From: Saccharomyces mikatae IFO 1815
Lineage: Eukaryota; Ascomycota; Saccharomycetes; Saccharomycetales; Saccharomycetaceae
Assembly: GCF_947241705.1 (NCBI RefSeq)
Contig: NC_079266.1
Coordinates: forward strand, 186,001-250,000
Direction: 5' to 3'
DNA length: 64,000 nucleotides
Shown: positions 53,686-64,000 of the stretch, in pieces
Layout: every line of letters starts with the position of its first letter
Numbering within the stretch: the first letter of the stretch is position 1
Program-made: the position numbers and the translations under genes
The notes under the pieces: generated by a model
Seen by the model: only the letters and a program-made list of their open reading frames with translations
Told to the model about the DNA's origin: nothing
Database searches by the model: none

Positions 53686-54150
53686 TTTTTTTTATGAATA
53701 GTTGGTTTGTATTTTGTGTATTTTACTCTTAAGAAAGAATTTACTGGCAGCCATCAGCGATGATTCATATTCCTCGGATGCGGGAGATAGCTTCCACTAG
53801 TTTCAAACGCCGTGCCGTGCGATTGTTAGAGTCATAACTCACATGGCTTCCTATTGTGAGGCATAACTTTGACAGGTATGGCATCTTGGAGTATGGGCAC
53901 ATTACTTTGCTTTGCTCCAATATATTTGAGATGCCGCATTTTTTATGCATTTTTTTGCATTTTCGGCATAGATATATAAATTGTTAGTAAGTATTCGCTC
54001 TCTGTCTTAGTTAACTAATGGCTATTCGTGCAGTTGGAGAAAAAAAAGTGCCGATAATACGATAGTGAACTTATAAGCGTCAACATTCTACTAGGTGCGT
54101 TTCTTCTTTCTCAATTGTACATTTCTAGCTGTTTTCTTTGGTGACACTTG
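53686..54150. other. Intergenic: YKL107W 3' flank and AAT1 promoter
   Basis: AT-rich, non-coding DNA. No gene or distinctive site is supported. Confidence 0.5.
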
Positions 54151-55506
54151 ATGTTGAGGAGTAAAGTATCTAATTGGGGTCTATGGAGGACCTACTATAC
54201 ATCATCACTGAGTAAAGTGCCTAGAGCACCCCCAGATAAAGTTTTGGGGCTATCTGAACACTTCAAGAAGGCAAAAAATGTTAACAAAATAGACCTGACT
54301 GTAGGAATATATAAAGATGGTTGGGGAAAAGTGACTACGTTTCCCTCCGTGGCCAGAGCCCAAAAGTTGATTGAGTCACATTTTGAACTAAATAATAATC
54401 TATCATATTTGCCGATAACAGGTTCTAAAGAATTCCAGGAAAATGTTCTGAATTTTCTTTTCAAGGAATCGTGTCCCCAATTTGGCCCATTCTATTTAGC
54501 TCATGATAGAATCAGCTTCGTTCAGACTTTGAGTGGTACCGGTGCCCTAGCTGTAGCAGCTAAATTTCTGGCCTTGTTTATATCCAGAGATATCTGGATA
54601 CCTGATCCTTCGTGGGCGAATCATAAAAATATTTTCCAGAACAACGGTTTCGAGAATATTCATCGCTATTCCTACTACAAAGATGGTCAGATAGACATTG
54701 ACGGATGGATAAAACAATTGAAAACCTTTGCATATAACACCCAATCAGAAAACAATAAAAATCCACCCTGCATCATCTTACATGCGTGTTGTCACAACCC
54801 TACAGGTCTCGACCCAACAAAGGAACAATGGAAAGAAATTATAGATACTGTATATGAGCTAAATATGGTACCCATTGTTGACATGGCTTATCAGGGCTTA
54901 GAGTCTGGTAATTTACTAAAGGATGCATATTTATTGAGACTATGTCTCGACGTAAATAGGTATCCAAATTGGAGTAACGGTATTTTTCTCTGTCAATCTT
55001 TTGCCAAGAATATGGGACTTTATGGAGAAAGGGTTGGCTCCTTAAGCGTTATCACGCCTGCCACTGCGAATGATGGAAATTTCAATCCTCTGAAACAGAA
55101 AAATTCCTTGCAGCAGAACATTGATTCGCAATTGAAAAAAATTGTAAGAGGTATGTATTCTTCTCCACCAGGCTATGGTTCTCGCGTAGTAAATGTGGTA
55201 TTATCAGATATCAAGTTGAAACAGCAATGGTTCAAGGACGTTGACTTCATGGTTCAGAGATTGCATTACGTGAGAAAAGAGATGTTTGACCGTCTAGGAT
55301 GGCCTGATCTTATAAATTTTGCACAACAGCATGGTATGTTTTACTATACAAGATTCAGTCCAAAACAAGTAGAAATTTTGAGAAATGATTACTTTGTTTA
55401 TTTAACAGGTGATGGTAGGTTGTCACTGAGTGGGGTGAATGACTCTAATATTGATTACTTATGTGAAGCTCTTGAAGCAGTTTCAAAAATGGACCAATTC
55501 GCATAG
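54151..55506 (+). CDS. AAT1: Mitochondrial aspartate aminotransferase Aat1
   Basis: Aat1 catalyses aspartate plus 2-oxoglutarate to oxaloacetate plus glutamate in the matrix, as part of the malate-aspartate shuttle. It is a PLP enzyme of fold type I. The cofactor lysine is in CQSFAKNMGLYGERVG, with CCHNPTGLDPT and VDMAYQGL upstream. The basic N-terminus (LRSKVSNWGLWRTYYTSS) is a mitochondrial presequence. From the ATG at 54151 it has 451 residues, equal to YKL106W. A TTG just upstream is not the start. Confidence 0.96.
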   Translation: MLRSKVSNWGLWRTYYTSSLSKVPRAPPDKVLGLSEHFKKAKNVNKIDLTVGIYKDGWGKVTTFPSVARAQKLIESHFELNNNLSYLPITGSKEFQENVLNFLFKESCPQFGPFYLAHDRISFVQTLSGTGALAVAAKFLALFISRDIWIPDPSWANHKNIFQNNGFENIHRYSYYKDGQIDIDGWIKQLKTFAYNTQSENNKNPPCIILHACCHNPTGLDPTKEQWKEIIDTVYELNMVPIVDMAYQGLESGNLLKDAYLLRLCLDVNRYPNWSNGIFLCQSFAKNMGLYGERVGSLSVITPATANDGNFNPLKQKNSLQQNIDSQLKKIVRGMYSSPPGYGSRVVNVVLSDIKLKQQWFKDVDFMVQRLHYVRKEMFDRLGWPDLINFAQQHGMFYYTRFSPKQVEILRNDYFVYLTGDGRLSLSGVNDSNIDYLCEALEAVSKMDQFA

Positions 55507-55689
55507 TATTTTTCTTCAGTTTACAGTCTCTGTTTTTCTCTGTTTTCTTCCTTACTCATTTTTGCCATGCAATAATTTATAGAATTTCATAGTTTGTTGT
55601 AATAAACAATCAATCACTAAAATACACTGGCCGTGCATCTTTATATTTCATTTTTGCATGTCCCATGTATCCTTTTTTTCCTTTATTGG

Positions 55690-58600
55690 TCATTTTCTGC
55701 CAAAGATTTTCTTGAGCTTTCTGCCTAATTTACTATGATTACCGTGATGATGTGATTTATCTTTCATGACAGTATCGTCATTATGAAGTTTGTGTATTTC
55801 TCCATTCTTTTCAATTATAGTCACTGGAACGCTTAATGGAAGAACCGTAGAAAGCTCAGAATTTGTTGAGCTCAAAGCAGTTGTTCCACCAGATATGTTC
55901 CTATTCGACAACTGGCTTCTATTCTTGAACAATGAAAATCGATGGCCTTCTGTACCGGATTCACTTACGTTCTCGTTATTATTCATATACGATGCGGTGT
56001 AAAGAGGCAAATCTTGATTTTTACAGTCCTCAATATGGGCTAATCTCTGTGCATCATTGTCTTTGGGCTCATGTTTAGAGCCCGAGATTGAACCAATTAT
56101 CTTCTCTGTTTCGTTAGAAAGATGAACAGAATGATTTGTTTTTGCCTTCAGCGGAGAAGTCAAACCAAAAGTCCATGATTTTCTCGAAACGTGACCTCTT
56201 TTGTTCATCTTTTCTTCGGCCTTTAAACTTGCAACACCTGTAATTTGAGTATTCTTTGTCGCAAGTGGCTCCCTCAAAGACATGGTTCTAAATCCCAGAT
56301 TATCTCTCACGGGCCTTTCTTTCTCAAAACTAGACTTCTTAGCTGGAGGTTCCTTGTGGTAAAGAACGCTATTTTTTTCATCTATATTCAAAGGGACTTG
56401 ACTGGGCAGTTGTGTTGGATCTTTGCTTACCTTAGAAGCACTTACATAACCTTTGGAACTCTCGTGTAAACCGAGACCCCCAGAAACGAGAGCCATTGTC
56501 GGTTGTGCGTTAGGAAGTGAAGGGGATAAGGACGGATTAGGTGGTAAATTTGATGGAGGAGCTTCGTTGGAACTACCACGTAATGTCCTGACGCGCAAGG
56601 GATAGGAATTTTTCTTTTTATCCTCCAAACGCCTGGGTGACATTACAGGGATTTGTCTAGAGCTCGATTGATTATATTTCTGCACTGTGGTATTCCTTGG
56701 TAGAGTATCACTGTTTGTTCTCGTATTGGAAGCTCTCGTAGGTACTGTATGAGTAGCACTATTTTGAGATGTATCGACTGAATAAATAGAAGAGGATGTA
56801 CTTGATGAAAAAGCTCTTGAATCAGATTTAAATGATGGTTGTGATGAGCCTTTAAAAATGTCAGGTGGAATTCTAGTGGTTTCAGTAGAAGATTTCGAGT
56901 TTACGTTTTCCGAATCTAAACCAAGAGTATCTGAACTTGTGCTAATAAGGTAAGGATTAGCACTACGTAAATATTTAGCCATGTTCGTTCCAGACTGGCC
57001 AGATTCTGATGTATCAGAGTTCTGTTCGTTATTTTCTTTACTTTCCAACTCGTTGGAGTAGTTCGAAGGGCATTTTAAAGAAGAACCAATAGTTAATGTC
57101 TGTTCTATTTGAATGGGTTCATGAACTATCACGTCGTAAGAGTCGTGATACTCTTCTTCATCATCATCGTCGTCTTCACTCTCATCGTCTTCATTCTTAT
57201 CATAATGACAACTTTTGCCGAGATGTCCACTTTCATCAGTGGCGACAACATATTCATTCTCTAGCTTAATATGATCGATTCCAGAAGTGTCTAAGTATGT
57301 TTCAGAGCTTTTTGATTCATTGTCAAAAAGGGCTCCTTTTTCAGGTTCTTTTTGTGCTTCCTTTCCAATCAAAACAGCATTATTATTCCCGAGGTCTGTC
57401 ATATGTTCTTTTGTGTCTTCTTTGTGTCTTTTTATATCCTTATCTTGGGGGGTTTTCAACCCAATTTGATCTCTGTTGATCTCAGACTCCACACTTGTCT
57501 TTGCAGTAGCGCGAAGATCAGCTGCTGAGTCTTCTATATAATTATAATCAGATAATTCACTGTCATTAAGACTGTTAGAATTTTCGCTGCACCCAGTTTC
57601 GTCTTCTGAGTTTATGTGAGAGGTAGAATCTTTGAAAGAGTTAAGTAGAATAGGATTTAATAAGCTCTTTTCGGCATCTAGAGTATTCTTGGCCTCTGAA
57701 TTTTTGATCTTCTGAGATTGACCTGAGATAATTGATGATTCTTTTTCCATTTCTTTCAAAAGCAATTCAGTGGGCTCCGGTTCAGACGAAGTAGATTGAT
57801 GATCTGTGGTAAATTTCATCTTGGTTTTTAGTTCCTTTTCGTTGCGTAAGTGTTCTTTCCTTTTATTTTCTATTAATTTTAATTCTTCAGCTTCAAGGTC
57901 GGCATTCTCCCTGGTTATATCTAGTTCTTTTTTCAGTATCTCCATCCTACGTTCCTCATCTAATTTTACCTTCTGCAATTCCAAGATTAGGCTTTGTTCT
58001 CTTTCTTCTTCATTGAATTTTGCTACTTCGATATGTGATATTTTTTCTTTTAAAGTATGAACCTCTTTGAGTAATTGTTCAATCTCTTCCTTTTTCTCAT
58101 GTTCACTTGGATTGATTTTGCTCTTTTCATACACACTACGGTCAAATTGATCGGTTTCAATAGAAGATTTTTCGTCATCTGATATAGTTATTGGTTTAAA
58201 TTCGAAAGGATCACGAAGATCTTCTCTCAATTCCCGTTCTGTTTCTTCATTCATAGTTGTTTGCATTAATGGAACATTGTCATTATGTTGCTTTTTTGAT
58301 GTCCTGGTATTTACTTTGGGCGATATTTTATTAGAATATTTTCCATTTGATTTAACTCCACGTTCTGATATTCTTTTCTGCGGCTGCCCTATATTAGAAG
58401 TTTTCTTCCTCTGCATTTGGCTTACATTGTTGTTGCTAGTAGGTAAAGAGTACGCTCTACCACCCGAATTGTGGGAGCTGAATCTCAAGCTATATGTCGG
58501 AGCTCCTTCTTGCACTGGTACTTCTACAGCAACTAGTCCCCTAGGACCTGGTATATACTTTTTGACCATCATTGCTACACTGTCTGAAGTCCTAGGTGGT

Positions 58601-59022
58601 GCAGTTGTTGACTTATTGTTTCGACCTGTAGAATTTGAAATGTTTAAAATTTTCGATGACTGGTGGCCTCCAAACTCTCGAAAGGTAGTTTCTGCATCTT
58701 CGTGGGCTTTGTATTGTCTTTTGAGGGTCGAATTATTAGCGCTATTCTTATGTCTTCGATGAGGCAAACTCGAGGTACGCCTAGAAGACCAGCGTCCACT
58801 GCTATTCATTGAAGGTGCCCTCGAGTTAGTTTTAGAATTCGAAAGTGTCGTATACCTATTGATTCCTGCGATTGAAGTTGTTCGAGATGTAAAACCTTGG
58901 TTATATTGCGGTATCTTACTTCTGTCAACCGTTCTGCCATTATGGCTGAGCGCATTACCAATTGCAGATGCCGCAGCTAAAGCGTCTGGGCTGCTTTCCT
59001 GGACCATTCCTCTGCCTCTCAT
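55690..59022 (-). CDS. SEG2: Eisosome component Seg2
   Basis: Seg2 is a large eisosome-associated protein and paralogue of Seg1, found with Pil1/Lsp1 at furrow-like plasma-membrane domains. The 1110-residue protein (YKL105C, about 1132) is mostly disordered and Ser/Asn/Thr-rich. The conserved N-terminus contains LAAASAIGNALSHNG (near 15-29). A coiled coil of roughly 100 residues starts near 305 (EEIEQLLKEVHTLKEKISH). An acidic run ESEDDDDDEEEYHDSYD lies near 620-640. The very C-terminus is basic (HSKLGRKLKKIFGRK), as in Seg1. Length differs from S. cerevisiae through low-complexity indels. Confidence 0.9.
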   Translation of the reverse strand: MRGRGMVQESSPDALAAASAIGNALSHNGRTVDRSKIPQYNQGFTSRTTSIAGINRYTTLSNSKTNSRAPSMNSSGRWSSRRTSSLPHRRHKNSANNSTLKRQYKAHEDAETTFREFGGHQSSKILNISNSTGRNNKSTTAPPRTSDSVAMMVKKYIPGPRGLVAVEVPVQEGAPTYSLRFSSHNSGGRAYSLPTSNNNVSQMQRKKTSNIGQPQKRISERGVKSNGKYSNKISPKVNTRTSKKQHNDNVPLMQTTMNEETERELREDLRDPFEFKPITISDDEKSSIETDQFDRSVYEKSKINPSEHEKKEEIEQLLKEVHTLKEKISHIEVAKFNEEEREQSLILELQKVKLDEERRMEILKKELDITRENADLEAEELKLIENKRKEHLRNEKELKTKMKFTTDHQSTSSEPEPTELLLKEMEKESSIISGQSQKIKNSEAKNTLDAEKSLLNPILLNSFKDSTSHINSEDETGCSENSNSLNDSELSDYNYIEDSAADLRATAKTSVESEINRDQIGLKTPQDKDIKRHKEDTKEHMTDLGNNNAVLIGKEAQKEPEKGALFDNESKSSETYLDTSGIDHIKLENEYVVATDESGHLGKSCHYDKNEDDESEDDDDDEEEYHDSYDVIVHEPIQIEQTLTIGSSLKCPSNYSNELESKENNEQNSDTSESGQSGTNMAKYLRSANPYLISTSSDTLGLDSENVNSKSSTETTRIPPDIFKGSSQPSFKSDSRAFSSSTSSSIYSVDTSQNSATHTVPTRASNTRTNSDTLPRNTTVQKYNQSSSRQIPVMSPRRLEDKKKNSYPLRVRTLRGSSNEAPPSNLPPNPSLSPSLPNAQPTMALVSGGLGLHESSKGYVSASKVSKDPTQLPSQVPLNIDEKNSVLYHKEPPAKKSSFEKERPVRDNLGFRTMSLREPLATKNTQITGVASLKAEEKMNKRGHVSRKSWTFGLTSPLKAKTNHSVHLSNETEKIIGSISGSKHEPKDNDAQRLAHIEDCKNQDLPLYTASYMNNNENVSESGTEGHRFSLFKNRSQLSNRNISGGTTALSSTNSELSTVLPLSVPVTIIEKNGEIHKLHNDDTVMKDKSHHHGNHSKLGRKLKKIFGRK

Positions 59023-59615
59023 ACTTCCACTTATTTGTTGACTATTGCTTTTTTAGTGTTGTTTACTTGATGTAAAGTTCAAACACGTTATTTCTTATGG
59101 TGATATACAATTAATTGGAACTGCAAATATAAATAAGTCCAAAGGGCACTTCTTTACCATAGATTTTGAAAATCGCTTCTATATAATAGCCCAATTTCCT
59201 TGACCCTTTTTTTTGTTGATTGCCCAGTGCTCGTTAACATACCACTTCTTTTTCCTCAAATTTCATCTGAATTCGATGAGGATAATCATCGAACTCACTT
59301 CTGCGGGTAAAAATCGGGTCCAACCGGAACAGGGTTCAGTGTCATTTTGAAAGGCTCGCAAGAAGGTTTAAAGATCATAACAAAGGTACAATATACTTAT
59401 GTAGCAGGTCTGATTGTGGACTGTGACAATCTTTTTGGTTATTTATGTAATTATATTATTTTTTATTTAGAGAATACAAGCGGAACCATCTTTGAATCCA
59501 GCTTGCAACACGCATTTCAAAATAATGGAGGAAGCTCAAGAATGAAAAGCGAAGAAGTGATAATCCCAAAGATGGGTGGAGGACTGGAGGATCCAAGAAA
59601 CGGAAAGGGATCTGC
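59023..59615. other. Intergenic: SEG2 promoter and GFA1 3' flank
   Basis: Non-coding, with a Reb1-type site (listed separately). A 161-codon frame at 59347-59832 on the plus strand overlaps GFA1 antisense and is not a gene. Confidence 0.55.
59304..59310 (-). promoter_or_regulatory. Reb1 site upstream of SEG2
   Basis: CGGGTAA (TTACCCG on the other strand) is the Reb1 core, about 280 bp upstream of the SEG2 start and about 310 bp past the GFA1 stop. Reb1 can act both in promoters and as a transcription roadblock, which fits this tandem arrangement. Confidence 0.5.
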
Positions 59616-61805
<2,190 letters not shown>

Positions 61806-62181
61806 TTATCACTTCTTCGGTCTTGATAACTATATAAGAAAAGAGGCACAGCTATGCTTGTTTATATTGGCTTTCTAGTCCACTTTCTTAACTATATAAG
61901 TATACTCTTGGGAAGGACACCGGTTCTGTAACTTTGAAGTGACAATAAGTGTAATGAATGACTGAGAAAATGTCTTCTTGAGAACGAAAAGAGTACGTGT
62001 TCCAAAAATAAAGTTGAAAGGTGCAAAGGGTCGAATTCAAAGACACTAAATAAATACTTTAAGAAGAGGAGAAGTCGCCTCAGAAACGGTAAAATGCTTC
62101 CTATTTCCCAAATAGGAAGTCTAATGTTTTCGATTTGTGAAAAAAAAGATAAAAATGGAAAAAAATGTAGCGAGCCGTGCA

Positions 62182-62188
62182 TTACCCG
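62182..62188 (+). promoter_or_regulatory. Reb1 site in the GFA1 promoter
   Basis: TTACCCG followed by G matches the Reb1 core. It lies about 415 bp upstream of the GFA1 start and about 290 bp past the APE1 stop. Confidence 0.52.
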
Positions 62189-62261
62189 GCCTAAATTTTG
62201 ATTGATTGTCGGCGTCACAAAAGAAAGAATGCTTGACTAATCATCAAGAGGTATGTGGTTT

Positions 62262-62268
62262 GTTTCAT
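62262..62268 (-). promoter_or_regulatory. Pheromone-response-like element upstream of GFA1
   Basis: TGTTTCA reads TGAAACA on the GFA1 strand, the Ste12 element. GFA1 is pheromone-induced in S. cerevisiae. A single 7-mer can occur by chance. Confidence 0.35.
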
Positions 62269-62471
62269 CCTATATAGCTAATAGGACATGCACGTTGACG
62301 TTGTTTGAGTATTTGTAAGTAAGAATTAAGGGTTTTATGTATTTTTGGATTTTTTTTAGAAATATGTATTTATATCTCGTCTATTTTGTTTTTTTTGTTA
62401 CATTTTTTCGTCTTCTTTGTTCAAAGTTGATGTATTTTTAGAAAAAGGTGGAAAAGAATGGCGCAGTATGA

Positions 62472-64000
62472 TCACAATTCTCCGAATTCATCGTAGACAG
62501 ATCTCCAGTGCTTGAAAAAGCCGTTGAAGAACTTGACACCCAATCCAACATCCTTGGACCCTGTAGCAGCTCTGATACTGTGCATAGACAATTGCGCGAT
62601 ACCCAGGTCTATGGTACGGGCGCCGGTTTGAGAGGCCAACGATGGGCCGATGGTGCCACCTGATCTTGAATTATTTTTGATTTGGAAGTATTGCACTTTG
62701 TCTCCGTTACGGCGTGCCAGTTCTTCAACCAGGGCAGTTCCTACGACATCTGTAGCCATGTGACCATTTGGATCCAGCGATAACGTGATTCCGACGTTAG
62801 GCACTGGAGAATGGTTCTTCAAGTAGACTTCTGGGAAGTTTGGGTTGTACAAGTGGTTGACGTCTGCTGATAGAATGATGGAATTGGCCCAAACGGTATG
62901 TAGGTCGACTGGCTTCTTGGTGAATGCGGAAGAGCTACGCTCTACTATCGACTCCAGTAGGCCACCTTTTGCACCTTGTCTTGTCAACGATCCGATTTCT
63001 TCATTGTCATACAAAGTTACAGTGCAGAACGATTCTGAATCCTCAGTGTTAACATCTTTGGCGTAGCAAATCAAGGCAATCATTGCCGCAAAACTACATA
63101 ATCTGTCATCTAAACGTGGCGCAAAAAGGAAATGCTTGCCAATTCCACCAATGGTACCTTTTTGAACATCAAATAAATCTAAATCCATTTGAACCAATTC
63201 GGACACTTCCACGCCGGCTAATTTGGCGACATATCTTAAAAGATGGATGCAGTGTTTACCGAATAGGGGTGACTTTTTTTCATCATCGGTAGGGGGTTCA
63301 CTGCCCTCCTCATCTGGGGCAGAGAAGCCGATAACTGGGATAGTTTGGTCCTCTTTATCAAATGGGCCTTCAGCAGGTTTACCGAAATGAGGGGCTAAAG
63401 AAGGAATTCGGCAGATGGGGAAGGGTGTAGAATCAATCAAGGCACTTTTAATTTCATTAGTATCTTTCTTTTTATAAAGAAGACGACCACCAATACCCAG
63501 GTCTCTGTCTAGCCATAGCTCATTCAAAGTGCCTCCATATGGAGCGACAGCAATTCTTCCGTAACCTTCAGATGTATCTTTGAAGGAAACGGGTTTCAAT
63601 TTGACGGTCAAGGCGTCCACATGGGACCCAATGACACCGACACCCTTTTCAGCCTTCCAGTTCTTTCCCAAGATGAAGGCAGATAAGTTGGTCCCATTTC
63701 TGATAGTGTAAAATTTCCCACCATTTTCACCAATGGAGTCATTCCAATTGGATTTCTCACTCAAATACTTGAAATCATGCTCCTTTAACAACTCAGCGAA
63801 AAATGATACGACATGATAAGTAGTAGGATTCTTGTAAATGAACTCAATAAATTTCTGTGCAATGCCTTCGTAATTGTCCTCCAGTACACACCAGGAATTT
63901 CCGGTTTGCCTCTTCTCCCTCTTTTCCTTATTTTCATTTACGGTTTGATCATTTTTGGATGGCTCAACAGTTAGCATTTGAAGAGTTCTCTTCAATTGTT
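62472..64000 (-). CDS. APE1: Vacuolar aminopeptidase I Ape1 (5' end beyond window)
   Basis: Ape1 is an M18 metallo-aminopeptidase delivered to the vacuole by the Cvt selective autophagy route. The protein is incomplete: the frame stays open to the right edge, and the first visible residues (QLKRTLQML) match a point about ten residues into the S. cerevisiae propeptide. The N-terminal propeptide helix drives oligomerisation and Atg19 binding. Catalytic blocks are visible: GVIGSHVDAL, PRLDDRLCSF, DNEEIGSLT, ILSADVNHLYNP and HMATDVVGT. The C-terminal region ends YDEFGEL. It is the orthologue of YKL103C (LAP4, 514 aa). Confidence 0.95.
   Translation of the reverse strand, partial: QLKRTLQMLTVEPSKNDQTVNENKEKREKRQTGNSWCVLEDNYEGIAQKFIEFIYKNPTTYHVVSFFAELLKEHDFKYLSEKSNWNDSIGENGGKFYTIRNGTNLSAFILGKNWKAEKGVGVIGSHVDALTVKLKPVSFKDTSEGYGRIAVAPYGGTLNELWLDRDLGIGGRLLYKKKDTNEIKSALIDSTPFPICRIPSLAPHFGKPAEGPFDKEDQTIPVIGFSAPDEEGSEPPTDDEKKSPLFGKHCIHLLRYVAKLAGVEVSELVQMDLDLFDVQKGTIGGIGKHFLFAPRLDDRLCSFAAMIALICYAKDVNTEDSESFCTVTLYDNEEIGSLTRQGAKGGLLESIVERSSSAFTKKPVDLHTVWANSIILSADVNHLYNPNFPEVYLKNHSPVPNVGITLSLDPNGHMATDVVGTALVEELARRNGDKVQYFQIKNNSRSGGTIGPSLASQTGARTIDLGIAQLSMHSIRAATGSKDVGLGVKFFNGFFKHWRSVYDEFGEL

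Noticed and set aside
57287-58762. Several plus-strand frames inside SEG2
   Set aside because: They are antisense to a low-complexity coding region. None resembles a known protein.

Overview
This window is nuclear DNA from a budding yeast of the genus Saccharomyces. Gene order, strand and protein lengths follow the left arm of S. cerevisiae chromosome XI from HSK3 (YKL138C-A) to APE1 (YKL103C). The proteins are clearly orthologous but not identical: several differ by a few to about 20 residues from the S. cerevisiae lengths I remember, and SLD2, RMA1 and SEG2 are strongly diverged. I therefore favour a sister species at roughly the distance of S. mikatae, S. kudriavzevii or S. uvarum rather than S. 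cerevisiae or S. paradoxus. I cannot name the species from sequence reading alone. No gene shows an intron.

Layout. 1-11.5 kb: HSK3, MRPL31, CMC1, APL2, OCT1, the MGR3-like YKL133C, RMA1 and SHE2. 11.8-21 kb: MYO3, PMU1, a nest of LTR relics beside tRNA-Lys(CUU), and PGM1. 21-34.6 kb: YPK1, RRN3, SSH4, SRP21, DGR2, OAC1 and VPH2. 34.7-36.6 kb: the most species-specific stretch, with a decayed reverse-strand coding relic, a solo delta LTR and tRNA-Ala(AGC). 36.9-46.5 kb: SBA1, PRR1, APN1, RAD27, ABF1 and KTI12. 46.5-48.9 kb: a long gene-free interval that includes the HAP4 promoter and leader. 48.9-64 kb: HAP4, SLD2, YKL107W, AAT1, SEG2, GFA1 and APE1, which runs off the right edge.

The genes are the usual mixed set of a eukaryotic arm rather than operons. 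Groups that share a process include mitochondrial genes (MRPL31, CMC1, OCT1, YKL133C, OAC1, AAT1 and the respiratory activator HAP4), DNA replication and repair (RAD27, APN1, SLD2), cortex and actin or mRNA transport (MYO3, SHE2, SEG2), and signalling (YPK1, PRR1). Several coding starts were set at an internal ATG because the longest open frame begins at a non-ATG codon, or at an upstream ATG that orthologues do not use.

Most notable observations: a Ty4/Tsu4-like LTR inserted in an older delta, with a perfect 5-bp target duplication; the decayed, possibly killer-toxin-like coding relic next to tRNA-Ala; a Gly-to-Glu change in the RMA1 ATP-binding loop; a three-copy repeat in SBA1; and conserved small upstream ORFs in the HAP4 leader. 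I found no CRISPR array, no intact transposon and no clearly new multi-gene system.
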